Assembly (NCBI GenBank): GCA_021234155.1
Contig: JAJEKV010000039.1
Location: 8,321,077 to 8,385,076, forward strand
DNA length: 64,000 bases
From: Isoetes taiwanensis
Taxonomy: Eukaryota > Streptophyta > Lycopodiopsida > Isoetales > Isoetaceae
Direction of reading: 5' to 3'
Below, piece after piece: positions 56,445 to 64,000 of this stretch. The notes under the pieces are model-generated. The model made no database searches. It was given only the letters and a program-made list of their open reading frames with translations, and had not been told where the DNA came from. A program made the position numbers and the translations under genes. Every line of letters starts with the position of its first letter. Position 1 is the first letter of the stretch.

Positions 56445-57520
56445 CTAGAACTTTGCCCCTCTAATTCTTCTTGCCAGGTGAATATCCTTTGGCATTACGA
56501 TAACCCTCTTGGCATGAACAGCACAGAGGTTACCTTCTTCGAATAATTGGACCAGTTCCGCCTCCGAAGCTTCTTGCAGAGCACGAACCATCAAAGGCGT
56601 GACCCGATAGTCCGTCTTAAACTCCTGTAACACTTCTCTGAGCAACCGCTCGAAGGGTGCCTTCCGTATAAGGAGATTTGTGCACTGTTGGAAGTGCCTA
56701 ATCTCCCTAAACGCACGGGAGTGCTTCGAGTTGGGTCCATGGTGTTTCCTCTTCGGCTCTCTGGGGTGTGATGGGGCAGTTTCGACTGATTTTCCTTGGG
56801 TCTGCCCCCCTTTACTGTCCTTGGGAAGTTCTGCTTGCAATACCATTCGTTGTAAAGGTACCAGCGGCGAAAATATATTTTATATGCCGCCTTCTTTCTT
56901 TCAAATTGGGCGTCGTGACTCAATTTGAACGCCCTTTCGCCCGGCTTTTGCTTCTTTTTAGTCTTTTGTGCCTTGGGCCATGTTGGGTATGGTGGAGGGG
57001 CATTGGGGTCGGAGGGTTTGGCCTCATCTCCTGATTTTTCGACCACGGGGTCTTCCTCCTCCTCTTCCTCGGCCTCATCCTCCTGTTCTTCAGTCGGCTC
57101 TTCATCCCTTGGGGGTTCTTAAATGGTAATTGTCCCCCTAGGCCTATCCTGCCTCCTCTTCGTCCTCCTCTCTTGCCTTCTCGCCTCCTCCTCTCTCTCC
57201 TTTCTCTTTCTCTCCCTCCTTTCGGAGGCCCATTCGGATACTTTTTCCTTGCCTTTCTTTCTTGGGCGCACTTGTCGCTCTTGGGGGTCGGGTCTCATAC
57301 TTTTCGGCAGCTGCTTCCCACCTGTTGTGGGTCTAGAGACTGCTTCTTCTTGGGCCCGTTCTTCATCAACCTCCTCTTCTTCTTCAATTGTTTCTTCCTC
57401 TTCTTCGACAACTACTTCTTCTTGTTGAGGGGGTGGCTGGGCGGCTGCTGCTAGAGCGACTAAGTGAATTTGTTCTGCGTATGGGCCAACAACTCTGACG
57501 GTGGATTTGGTTCTTGCCAT
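56445..57520 (-). pseudogene. Histone H3-like protein with long acidic insert, broken frame
   Basis: Begins MARTKSTVRVVGP, close to the canonical H3 tail start (ARTKQTAR). Then come Glu-rich and Lys/Arg-rich regions (with TTGGKQLPKS) and a stop TAA at 57119-57121; the same frame continues to about 56870. After a frame change before 56846 it gives the histone fold (56726-56448): [72 protein letters not shown] and RIRGAKF. By my count about 60 of 90 fold residues equal canonical H3. Loop 1 has canonical length, so it is not CENH3-like by that test. The tail is several times longer than normal. It could bind nucleosomes or mimic H3; with one stop and one shift it is probably not expressed as one protein here. 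Confidence 0.8.
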
Positions 57521-58050
57521 GTTTTTTATTTCTGAAAACTGACGTTGATTGGCTAGGAAACTGCTTATCGCTAAGAAAAAGGAGCTTAAGAGACTTTTTG
57601 AGGGGTTTTTGTTAATATGAGGTTTAAAAAGGTAGTTTATGGGGAATCGTGGAGGAATATTCCTTCTACATTATGGTGGAATTTATTGAGCCCCCTTTCA
57701 TTAATATCTCTCTCAATTTAATTTTCGCATTTTCTTGGTTGGAAAATTATGAACCTTCACCATTTTTCACTGGGACCTCAGAATTTAATAATTCTTTGAC
57801 CCTTTTGAGGTGATATTTGATGTAGATGCATAATTTCTACCCCAATCTTTCTAGAATGTTCATTTGACTCCTTTTTCATCCCCTATTTAACTAGAATTTA
57901 ATTTAACTCTAGGACCCTCCTATTGGGAAAAATTTTCTCCCCACTTAACGAAGTCCGAGGTTGGAATTTTTCATTCCATTCCTTTTTCTAGGTCAATTAG
58001 TCTACTAAAACAGGGATATGGTCAGTGCTAGTTCTTGGTCAACCAAGAAC
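57521..58050 (-). other. Leader of the Gypsy-like element
   Basis: Lies between the primer binding site and the H3-like ATG. It is AT-rich without open frames on the minus strand, as expected for an untranslated leader. Confidence 0.5.
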
Positions 58051-58065
58051 ATGGCTCTGATACCA
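58051..58065 (-). other. Primer binding site (initiator tRNA-Met)
   Basis: The minus strand reads TGGTATCAGAGCCAT, the standard plant retrotransposon primer site complementary to the 3' end of initiator tRNA-Met. It follows the LTR end CGTCACA after one base. It fixes the element's orientation as minus. Confidence 0.9.
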
Positions 58066-58066
58066 T

Positions 58067-58756
58067 TGTGACGCTCCCCGCACAATATACGGAAACCACC
58101 GTATACTCCACGGAAAATCCCCCAACCAGTGTCGTCTACTAGATGGGCCCTCCATCTATCCCGTTCTAGGGATGGCTAGAACGGTAAGGGACACGGAGGT
58201 GTCTCATAAATCCGTCCCCTATGGACTGAGGTGAAATAGTGATTCTAGGAAGGCTCTACTAGAATACATGACTCTACTTCGTCTCTATAGTTGAAACTGC
58301 TTCAAAATACCTGCTCCTGACGCATTGCCTCCTGATCCTGGGGTCTCCATCGATTCTTCAGGGTTCGAGATTAATGCAACTGAATCTAACACGTCCACGC
58401 TGCTTGGGCCGCTAGACCGTGCTATGCTGCAGCTTCTGGATCTTGATTCTGAACTTCGGGTGTGACAATAGCCTCAAGAGTGGGAGGAGCAAAAGTGTCT
58501 TCTGGGTTAGGGTTAGGTATTTATAGGCAAAGTTAGGGTTAGGGTTGACACCTTGTCCAATGGGATGCGAACACGTGGCTAACTACTCCAATCAGGTAGT
58601 GCCACGTGGAATTAACCTTTCCTAAGGTTGATCAAGTTACATTATAATGTGACTTGCATCTATCTAATTGACATACCAATCTAAATACGATGGATTGTAT
58701 GGTGACGTAGCCCAAAACATACGTATACATACGGTATATTTTAGGGGAACGTCACA
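58067..58756 (-). repeat. 5' LTR of the Gypsy-like element, 690 bp
   Basis: On the minus strand it starts TGTGACGTTCCCC (58756) and ends GGGGAGCGTCACA (58067). The first ten bases, TGTGACGTTC, match those of the LTR at 37380, so both belong to related families. It splits the LINE end that resumes at 58757. Confidence 0.85.
58518..58525 (-). promoter_or_regulatory. Probable TATA box of the LTR
   Basis: TATAAATA on the minus strand, about 235 bp into the LTR, followed by CCTAACCCTAACCC. Position and sequence fit an LTR promoter. Confidence 0.5.
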
Positions 58757-59063
58757 CCAGTACGTGTACACCCATCTGCCCATGAAGAAGCGCAGACTTA
58801 TAGCTTCCATTCGCACGGGTGCATATTGTCTCTGCATTGAGACAGGACGTTGGGCTCGAGAAGCACGGGAGGAAAGGCTTTGTCAGTGTTGCCACCAGGG
58901 CGCCATTGACGATGAATGTCATGCCCTCCAGATCTGCCTAGCGTTTGCTCATATCCATCCGCGGTATGTTCGATTACTGGTGTTTGGCCAGGGCTTGTTG
59001 GGGTCATACCTCCAGGCGGTTATAGATGAACGGACTCAGTTGTGTCCTCTGGGACGGTATTGA
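58757..59063 (+). pseudogene. LINE ORF2 C-terminal fragment
   Basis: Reads QYVYTHLPMKKRRLIASIRT, GAYCLCIETGRWAREAREER, LCQCCHQGAIDDECHALQIC to a stop. The LRTGA-x-L-xI-ETGR and C-x2-C-x5-DE-x-H-x4-C pattern is the zinc-finger-like C-terminus of many LINE reverse transcriptases. Upstream sequence is replaced by the LTR, so only this end remains. It may belong to the same LINE family as 11440-13960, but the regions do not overlap and this cannot be tested here. Confidence 0.75.
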
Positions 59064-59475
59064 ACTGTCCTATACAGTTGTACAGTGTACCAGCATACTT
59101 ATTACTGCTAAGGTTTTTCCCTCGAAAACCCTACGGGGTGGGGTTTTTTTAATCCTGACAGTAATACGCTTGCTGCTCTCTTTTTGTTTGGGTCCCATAG
59201 GCAATTGGTCTTCATGGACGATAAAAAATCATATTCTATTCTATTCTATCGTAGACGTTAAACTGCCATACCCAAGGTCACGGGTTCAACGCCTCGTTGT
59301 GAAAGTGGCCATGCAATGTAAAGTTGGTGGGGGAAGGACCCACTTCAGCAATGTAAAGTAAAGTGGTGGGGGCAGGACCCATCTGGGTGTGTTGTAAAGT
59401 GTCACATGTCCGATAGGACGCTGCCTTGTGGCGTGACGTTAAAATCTCTTCTTCTTCTTCTCTTTCTTTTTTTTT
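59064..59475 (+). other. LINE 3' untranslated region and tail, with hairpin module copy 3
   Basis: It carries the third copy of the module (59099-59167: ACTGCTAAGG...CTCGAAAACCC...GGGGTTTTTTTAATCC). A tRNA-like B box (GGTTCAACGCC, 59283-59293) lies within a duplicated GCAATGTAAAGT(T)GGTGGGGG unit, and the region ends GACGTTAAAATC followed by a CTTCTTCTTC-rich tail. The ending is typical of a retroposed 3' end. Confidence 0.5.
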
Positions 59476-59479
59476 GCTA

Positions 59480-59930
59480 AGTTAAATGGAGTAAAGAAAC
59501 ATCAACATGGCTTGCTACGTATTTTAAGCGGCATTATATTAGCACAAAGCAAAGCATTAAAGGGTACCCATCATTCATTCAATATTGAGTCCAATGGGTG
59601 TAAGGATCAACCAAATTCTGAGGCAAAGCTATTGTCTTCAAGCTAATTTAACTCCAATGGGTCTTTATTTGTTTACTCAAGCATATGCCAGGTTGTAACA
59701 GTTGGTTCTAACAAACCATCTCTATATCCGCAAATAAAACCATTCTTATTCCAACAAATGCATCCTTCAAGGGTTGTATTTTAACTCGGTCGTTGCTAAA
59801 CAAAATATATTAGTGTGAACTCGTTATTTGACCATTTCGTCGAAGGTAGACATACATTATTTTGTTGCATTACATTTGCAAATGCTTTTTTCACCTTTTT
59901 TTTTGGAAATAAGGTTTTAATTAAAATTTA
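59480..59930. other. AT-rich spacer, nothing recognised
   Basis: No gene, repeat or structural signal found on either strand. Confidence 0.4.
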
Positions 59931-59946
59931 AAGGTGGAGATCTGAT

Positions 59947-60595
59947 AAGATGGATCTAAGGTCTAGTATACAAAGCCCCTTTTCAAAGGGAAAAAGCATG
60001 AAGGCAATTGGAAGCGGCAGATCAATACCAGTTCAGACCAGTGTCGACCAGGGCCGATTCAGACTAGGGACAATCGAGACCAGAGCCGTCAGTCCAGGGC
60101 CAAATCTTGAAGCTTCAGATGCCTTTGAAGATTCATATGTCTTTGAATCTCAAAGTTTCAGATGTCCTTGAAGATTCATATGTCTTTGAATCTCAAAGTT
60201 TTAGATGTCTTTGAAGATTCATATGATCTTTGAATCTTGAACCTGTAAGATCTTAGGACAAGCATATCAATGCAGATCCGGATGTCTTTCAAGATGTGGA
60301 TCTAAGAGCTAGTATACAAAGCCCCTTTTCAAAGGGAAAAAGTACGAGGCAATTAGAGGCGGTAGACCAAGGCCAGTTCACACCAGTGTCGACCAGGGCC
60401 AATTTAGAGGAGGGTCGATTCAGACCAAGGCCGAATCTTGAAATTCCAGATGTCTTTAAAGATTCATATGTCTTTGAATCTCGAAGTTTCAGATGTCTTT
60501 GAAGATTCATATGATCTTTGAATCTTGAATCTGTAAGATCTTAGGACAAGCATATCAGTGTAGATTCAGATTTTTTGAAGATGTGGAACTGCCAG
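59947..60595 (+). repeat. Tandem duplication of about 345 bp containing a 42-bp sub-repeat
   Basis: Units start at about 59949 and 60295 (GATGGATCTAAGGTCTAGTA / GATGTGGATCTAAGAGCTAG, both followed by CAAAGCCCCTTTTCAAAGGG). Within each, the word TTCAGATGTCTTTGAAGATT and CATATGTCTTTGAATCTCAAAG is repeated two to three times. CCCCTTTTCAAAGGGG-like sequence is itself palindromic. No gene is seen. Confidence 0.85.
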
Positions 60596-60599
60596 ATGT

Positions 60600-61540
60600 T
60601 GTCAACAGCTGAAACCCTCTTAGAAGATCTCATGGCAGACTAGAAGAAGCATGCCGAAACCCTATTAGAAGATCTCATGAGCGGTTTCTGCTACTGTATG
60701 AATCCAATGGCTTATTTATATGAATTAAATCTTGTGGATATCTTGTATAGTTTAGACTTGAAATTATGATTACAACTCTATTCATTCTCTAATTACTTGG
60801 TATGCACTAGATACCAAGATTCAACTCCCTACCGATAACCATGGCCATGGTAAAAATATGTGGAATGAAAAAATCAACCTTAAACAGGGCTGGAATTGCC
60901 AAAAACATATTGCAGTGGCTAGAATGAGATTTAACTTCTCCATAGCCACCAGTTCCACAATTTTTGAGGAGCTTTCAGATATACATTTGCACAGAATAGC
61001 CTGTATCGCTAGTCTCACGAAACAATAGATTTCTTTGTTGTGGTGTGGTATGAGAGGTGTTGTTTTTTGGAAAAAAATAAAAATAAAAAAGAAAAAATTC
61101 AACCATAGCTAGCTGCAATTTTGATCTAACTATTTTTGAACAATTTTAAAAGATATTTACAAATATGCGAATACATAATTTATGTGCAAATTGTTTTTGA
61201 TTATGTTTCACTAAAGAGGCATTTCAACAAATATTTAAAAATATTGGGCAAATAAATTTATAGAAATTGATACTTTTTGGATGAAAACTCTTTGCCTACT
61301 CACTTCCGTACGCACAAGGGGTGGAAAAAGAGAAATGTTTATTCATGGCGGCCAAGAAGGTGGGGAAAGAGAAATGTTTGCTGCGGCCTTCGCCGCCACA
61401 AATTTTTTTTTGTATAAGTAATGAACATTGCATCATGATGCCAAAAGCATATAAATAAAAAACAACACTAAATATGAACCCTTTGAACATTGTTGTTTAG
61501 GATCGTAAAGATACAAACAACGGGGGGTAAATCAAACTGA
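60600..61540. other. Intergenic, nothing recognised
   Basis: AT-rich with no supported coding frame. The minus-strand frames at 60821-61102 and 61296-61490 are hydrophobic, low-complexity chance frames. Confidence 0.4.
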
Positions 61541-61944
61541 GTCCCTTTTTCCACATTAGTAGCAAAATATGGCTGTCATATACAATATAAGACACCATTT
61601 GTGACTCCAGGGCTAAAAATAAGACACGCAAATTTAAACTTACTTTTTCACTGCATGGTAGTCACAAAATATGACACCACTAAAATACTAGGAAAAGCAT
61701 GAAAAAATAAGACACGTCTTATTTTTTTTAGTTATAAATTCAATTAAGACTATGTGTCTTATTTTACAGCGGGGAAATCCCCCGGAATAAAATAAGACTC
61801 CTTTTGCTATCCAAACCTATTCCGAACCTAAATAACTTATTTTTATAGTGGAAAAGCGATTTACTTTTAAGACAATAGGTGGCCAAACATCATTGGATAA
61901 AATATATGACTTTTAAAAGATAAGACTACCGTGGAAAAAGGGCC
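61541..61944. mobile_element. MITE of about 404 bp
   Basis: Ends are GTCCCTTTTTCCAC and the complement of GGCCCTTTTTCCAC, with possible 3-bp target duplication TGA on both sides. The interior is AT-rich with repeated AAATAAGAC(AC) and its complement in opposite halves, so the whole can fold. A 3-bp duplication and this size fit a PIF/Harbinger (Tourist-like) MITE. The superfamily call is tentative. Confidence 0.6.
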
Positions 61945-62011
61945 TGAATTTCTTTCTTTGTTAATTGAACCCGAAAAGGGCCTGAATTTCTTTCTTTGTT
62001 AATTGAACCCA
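61936..62011. repeat. Tandem duplication of 38 bp spanning the MITE edge
   Basis: The unit AAAAGGGCCTGAATTTCTTT, continuing CTTTGTTAATTGAACCCG, occurs at 61936-61973 and 61974-62010. It includes the last bases of the MITE plus its flank, so the duplication arose after insertion. Confidence 0.8.
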
Positions 62012-62344
62012 CTGGCCATGCCTGAAATGTAGTGCCTGGTGTTGTTATAGAGACATAATCATGCTGATTTATCATCGTGGCTATTGACAAAATCATGTTG
62101 ATTTTTCATCATGGCCAAAGCATTTGACTAATTTGGAACCATTTGGTTATATTGGAACATGATATTAGAGACAACTATGGCGTTCATATTCTCAGAATTT
62201 CCAAATTTGAGAACCAGGTTAAGCTCAACATGGGATTGTATTGACTATCTAAAGGACAGAAGGAAAGAAGAATCAAAACTATACTTAATTGTATATAATG
62301 TGATAGTTAACCAGCTAAATTTTGGAAGAAGAAATAAACGCCGC

Positions 62345-62582
62345 CTTGATATTTCGGCTTTTTGGCCTTATTTTTAAAACATGAAACTTTCTGTCGATGC
62401 CTTCTTGATTTTTTGGTGCCGGAATGTCACCGGCAAAAAATTTGGACAGCCGGAAATATCAAGCCAGCGTTTATTTCGTCCAGAAATTCTCGCCGACAGA
62501 AAATTTCGGGGTTCGCGCCCAGGCTCGCGGCTGCCGCCGCTCGCCAGGGCTTTCGCCCCGAAATTTTCTATCGGCGAGAATT
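62345..62582. repeat. Cluster of inverted repeats with a 27-bp stem
   Basis: The outer pair is TTGATATTTCGGCTTTTTGG (62345) and GGACAGCCGGAAATATCAAG (about 62444). The main pair is 62485-62511 (AATTCTCGCCGACAGAAAAT then TTCGGGG) against 62556-62582, with one or two mismatches around a 44-bp GC-rich loop. It is GC-rich in an AT-rich neighbourhood. It could be a foldback element or an operator-like array; no coding evidence. Confidence 0.75.
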
Positions 62583-62699
62583 ACCTGTTCCGTATCTTCT
62601 CCGGGAGAAGATTTCAGGGTGTAAGCTCTCATGAGCGACAATTTGACGAAAAAAAGGAGAGTCAAATTTTTGCCGGGTTTCAACGTTTCCGGTGACGAA

Positions 62700-63300
62700 A
62701 GATGATACACAAAATTAGAAATTTGACAGAGATTCAACAGAAAATGTGTCTTTATAAAAACACCCTGAAAAGAGCTGAAATTTGATGGTCCCCTTTGTTT
62801 CGTGTAAATAAATGATGTGATGAGCAATGCCATGTGGCCTCTGCATGCAAATAAATTCATGAAATGAAATGATCCATTGTAATCTGAAGACTCTAGAGAC
62901 ACCTTTGTTGATTCTGATAGAGACGTTCACAAACGCTAAGACAAAAGAAATTAATAAGAGCACCATCAACTAGCATTTTATACTACTATACATTTTAAGG
63001 CTAATTGACTTTATGGAGAAATAGACAACACAAGAATAGCAGTGCGCTCAGAATGATCATCATGCTGAAAAATAACCTACCACATCACTACAGTGTCTGA
63101 GAGACATCCACATCCTTTTTGCAACAAATTTGCCACGTGTTTATAAGCAAATACGACTATGACAGGCTAACCTTAAAGCCTTTATATGGCAATATGACCT
63201 TTGACATAATCAGGAAATATTTTGGTGAATGGCATCTGCTACAATTTGCTGGACGATAACGTGTACACATGGTACATTTTACATGTTAAGTTTTAAGACA
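62700..63300. other. Upstream region of the lipoxygenase gene
   Basis: AT-rich non-coding sequence that should hold the lipoxygenase promoter. A TATATAAG word at 63358-63365 lies only about 34 bp before the chosen ATG, which is close for a TATA box and leaves almost no leader. Confidence 0.35.
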
Positions 63301-63398
63301 AATCTAGAACAGTGCCCGCCCTACAAAGCTACAGAGCAAGCAAAAGTAACGTTTGTGTATATAAGGGATGGATAGGAAAGGAAGTGCAAAGTATAGCC

Positions 63399-64000
63399 AT
63401 GGCAATGCAATCCTGTTATCTAAGCACCTCCCTGCCCATGTCTGCAGAAGCCAAGCTCCAGCTATGGCAGCCAAGGCAGAATGGCCAAGGCCTCCTCTCA
63501 CTCAATTCTCCAAGCGTTGGCCTGCCACTGCAGCAGTCCTTGCCTAGAGGACTCCATCATTCAGCCCACCAACTTGCTCATATCACCCGACCCGCCGCGA
63601 TTGGCGCCTCAATTGGGATCGCACTAGACCAGAAGTTGACCCTCAAGGGCACCATTGTTGTTTATAAGAAGCATCTACTTGACCTCACTGATACTAAAGC
63701 AGATGCTGAGGATGATGCCCTTGACCTTCTTGGCCAGAAGGTCACCTTGCAACTCATTAGTGAAAGTGTTGACCCAGGTTAGTGTCTCACTGACTACCAG
63801 AATCCCATTTTATGATGTGTTTAACTAGAATATTTGTACATTGTTTTATGTACCATTTTCTTTACCATGTTTGTGTATAAGTGTGACTTCTTTAACATGT
63901 GTTCATCTTGAGCAGCTACTGGAGATGGAAAAAAGACAGACCGCATCGCAGTCAAGAATTGGTTTTTATCTAAGGATCTGCCAGTAAATGACGCAATTTG
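63399..64000 (+). CDS. Lipoxygenase, plastid type, exons 1 and 2 (runs off the window)
   Basis: Exon 1 is 63399-63777, exon 2 starts at 63916 after a GT-AG intron (63778-63915; GGTTAGTG donor, TTGAGCAG acceptor) that splits an Ala codon. The start MAMQSCYLSTSLPMSAEAKL opens a Ser/Leu/Gln-rich, acid-poor stretch typical of a plastid transit peptide, so I chose this ATG over an upstream one at 63312. From about residue 75, LDQKLTLKGTIVVYKKHLLD, LGQKVTLQLISESVDP and TGDGKKTDRIAVKNW form the start of the PLAT/LH2 beta-barrel of plant lipoxygenases. The enzyme adds O2 to linolenic or linoleic acid in the chloroplast, the first step to jasmonate and leaf volatiles (13-LOX type by localisation; unproven). 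The catalytic domain lies beyond the window. No lesion seen. Confidence 0.88.

Larger units (their letters stand above)
53359..58756 (-). mobile_element. Gypsy-like LTR retroelement with a histone H3-like ORF, 3'-truncated
   Basis: Read on the minus strand: 5' LTR (58756-58067), primer binding site (58065-58051), leader, H3-like ORF (57520-56445), ORF335 (55957-54950), ORF149 (54978-54529), Gag (54195-53359). All are co-oriented, and the primer site fixes where the RNA copy starts. Protease, RT, integrase and 3' LTR are not present in the window. Extra ORFs between leader and Gag are known from Ogre/Tat-type Gypsy elements; a histone fold there is new to me. Confidence 0.7.

Noticed and set aside
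56445-56730. Centromeric histone CENH3
   Set aside because: The loop 1 region has the canonical H3 length and the fold follows ordinary H3 closely at LLIRK, LQEASEA and the C-terminus (MPKDI.LARRIRG).
57123-57454. Long plus-strand Ser/Leu-rich frames
   Set aside because: They are antisense to the Glu/Arg-rich part of the H3-like ORF.
59283-59293. tRNA gene or Pol III promoter from the GGTTCAACGCC word
   Set aside because: No cloverleaf can be drawn and no clear A box lies at the right distance; kept only as a note in the LINE tail.
63312-63398. Upstream ATG as lipoxygenase start
   Set aside because: The extra residues are charged and not transit-peptide-like, while the ATG at 63399 opens directly into a typical transit peptide.

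Overview
This is nuclear DNA of a land plant with a large, repeat-rich genome. Pointers are spliced genes with GT-AG introns, a plastid-type lipoxygenase start, a clan-71 cytochrome P450, Copia and Gypsy LTR elements using the plant initiator-tRNA primer site, hAT and LINE copies, and a DUF7869-type gene. DUF7869-like genes and LINE ends of this kind make me think of a fern, lycophyte or gymnosperm, but the window does not settle the lineage. Only the lipoxygenase at the right edge looks like an intact host gene; most other coding stretches are mobile or broken.

Layout. 1-7.2 kb: T-rich non-coding sequence with tandem repeats, small hairpin modules and a deleted LINE. 7.5-10.2 kb: a P450 pseudogene split by a 1.6-kb hAT element with an exact 8-bp target duplication. 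11.4-14.0 kb: a decayed LINE on the minus strand. 14.3-22.9 kb: minus-strand locus 'B', with an FCP1/NIF-like HAD phosphatase and a broken ParB-like/methyltransferase-like gene whose introns and flanks carry GGCGTG palindromes. 23.3-26.0 kb: a broken DUF7869-type gene. 26.2-28.5 kb: a young 1.15-kb tandem duplication. 28.7-32.1 kb and 39.1-40.1 kb: exons of an unrecognised repeat-containing gene, interrupted by a 6.9-kb LTR element (32203-39099) with a CTAGC target duplication. 41.9-45.6 kb: a Copia pol region with two breaks. 48.0-51.1 kb: locus 'A', a three-exon ParB-like/methyltransferase-like gene decorated by eight copies of a 22-bp GC-rich palindrome. 53.4-58.8 kb: a minus-strand Gypsy-like element (LTR, primer site, histone H3-like ORF, two unknown ORFs, Gag). 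58.8-59.5 kb: a LINE 3' end. 59.9-63.0 kb: tandem repeats, a MITE and long inverted repeats. 63.4 kb to the end: lipoxygenase exons 1 and 2.

The main discovery candidates are two. First, two diverged loci of one gene family pair a ParB-like domain with a methyltransferase-like domain, and each is surrounded by its own family of short palindromes, including inside its introns. That is what a protein-plus-binding-site module, possibly selfish or of viral or phage ancestry, would look like. Second, a retroelement carries a divergent histone H3 fold, with an H3-like MARTK start, between its primer binding site and its Gag. Both are inferences from reading the sequence; no homology search was possible.
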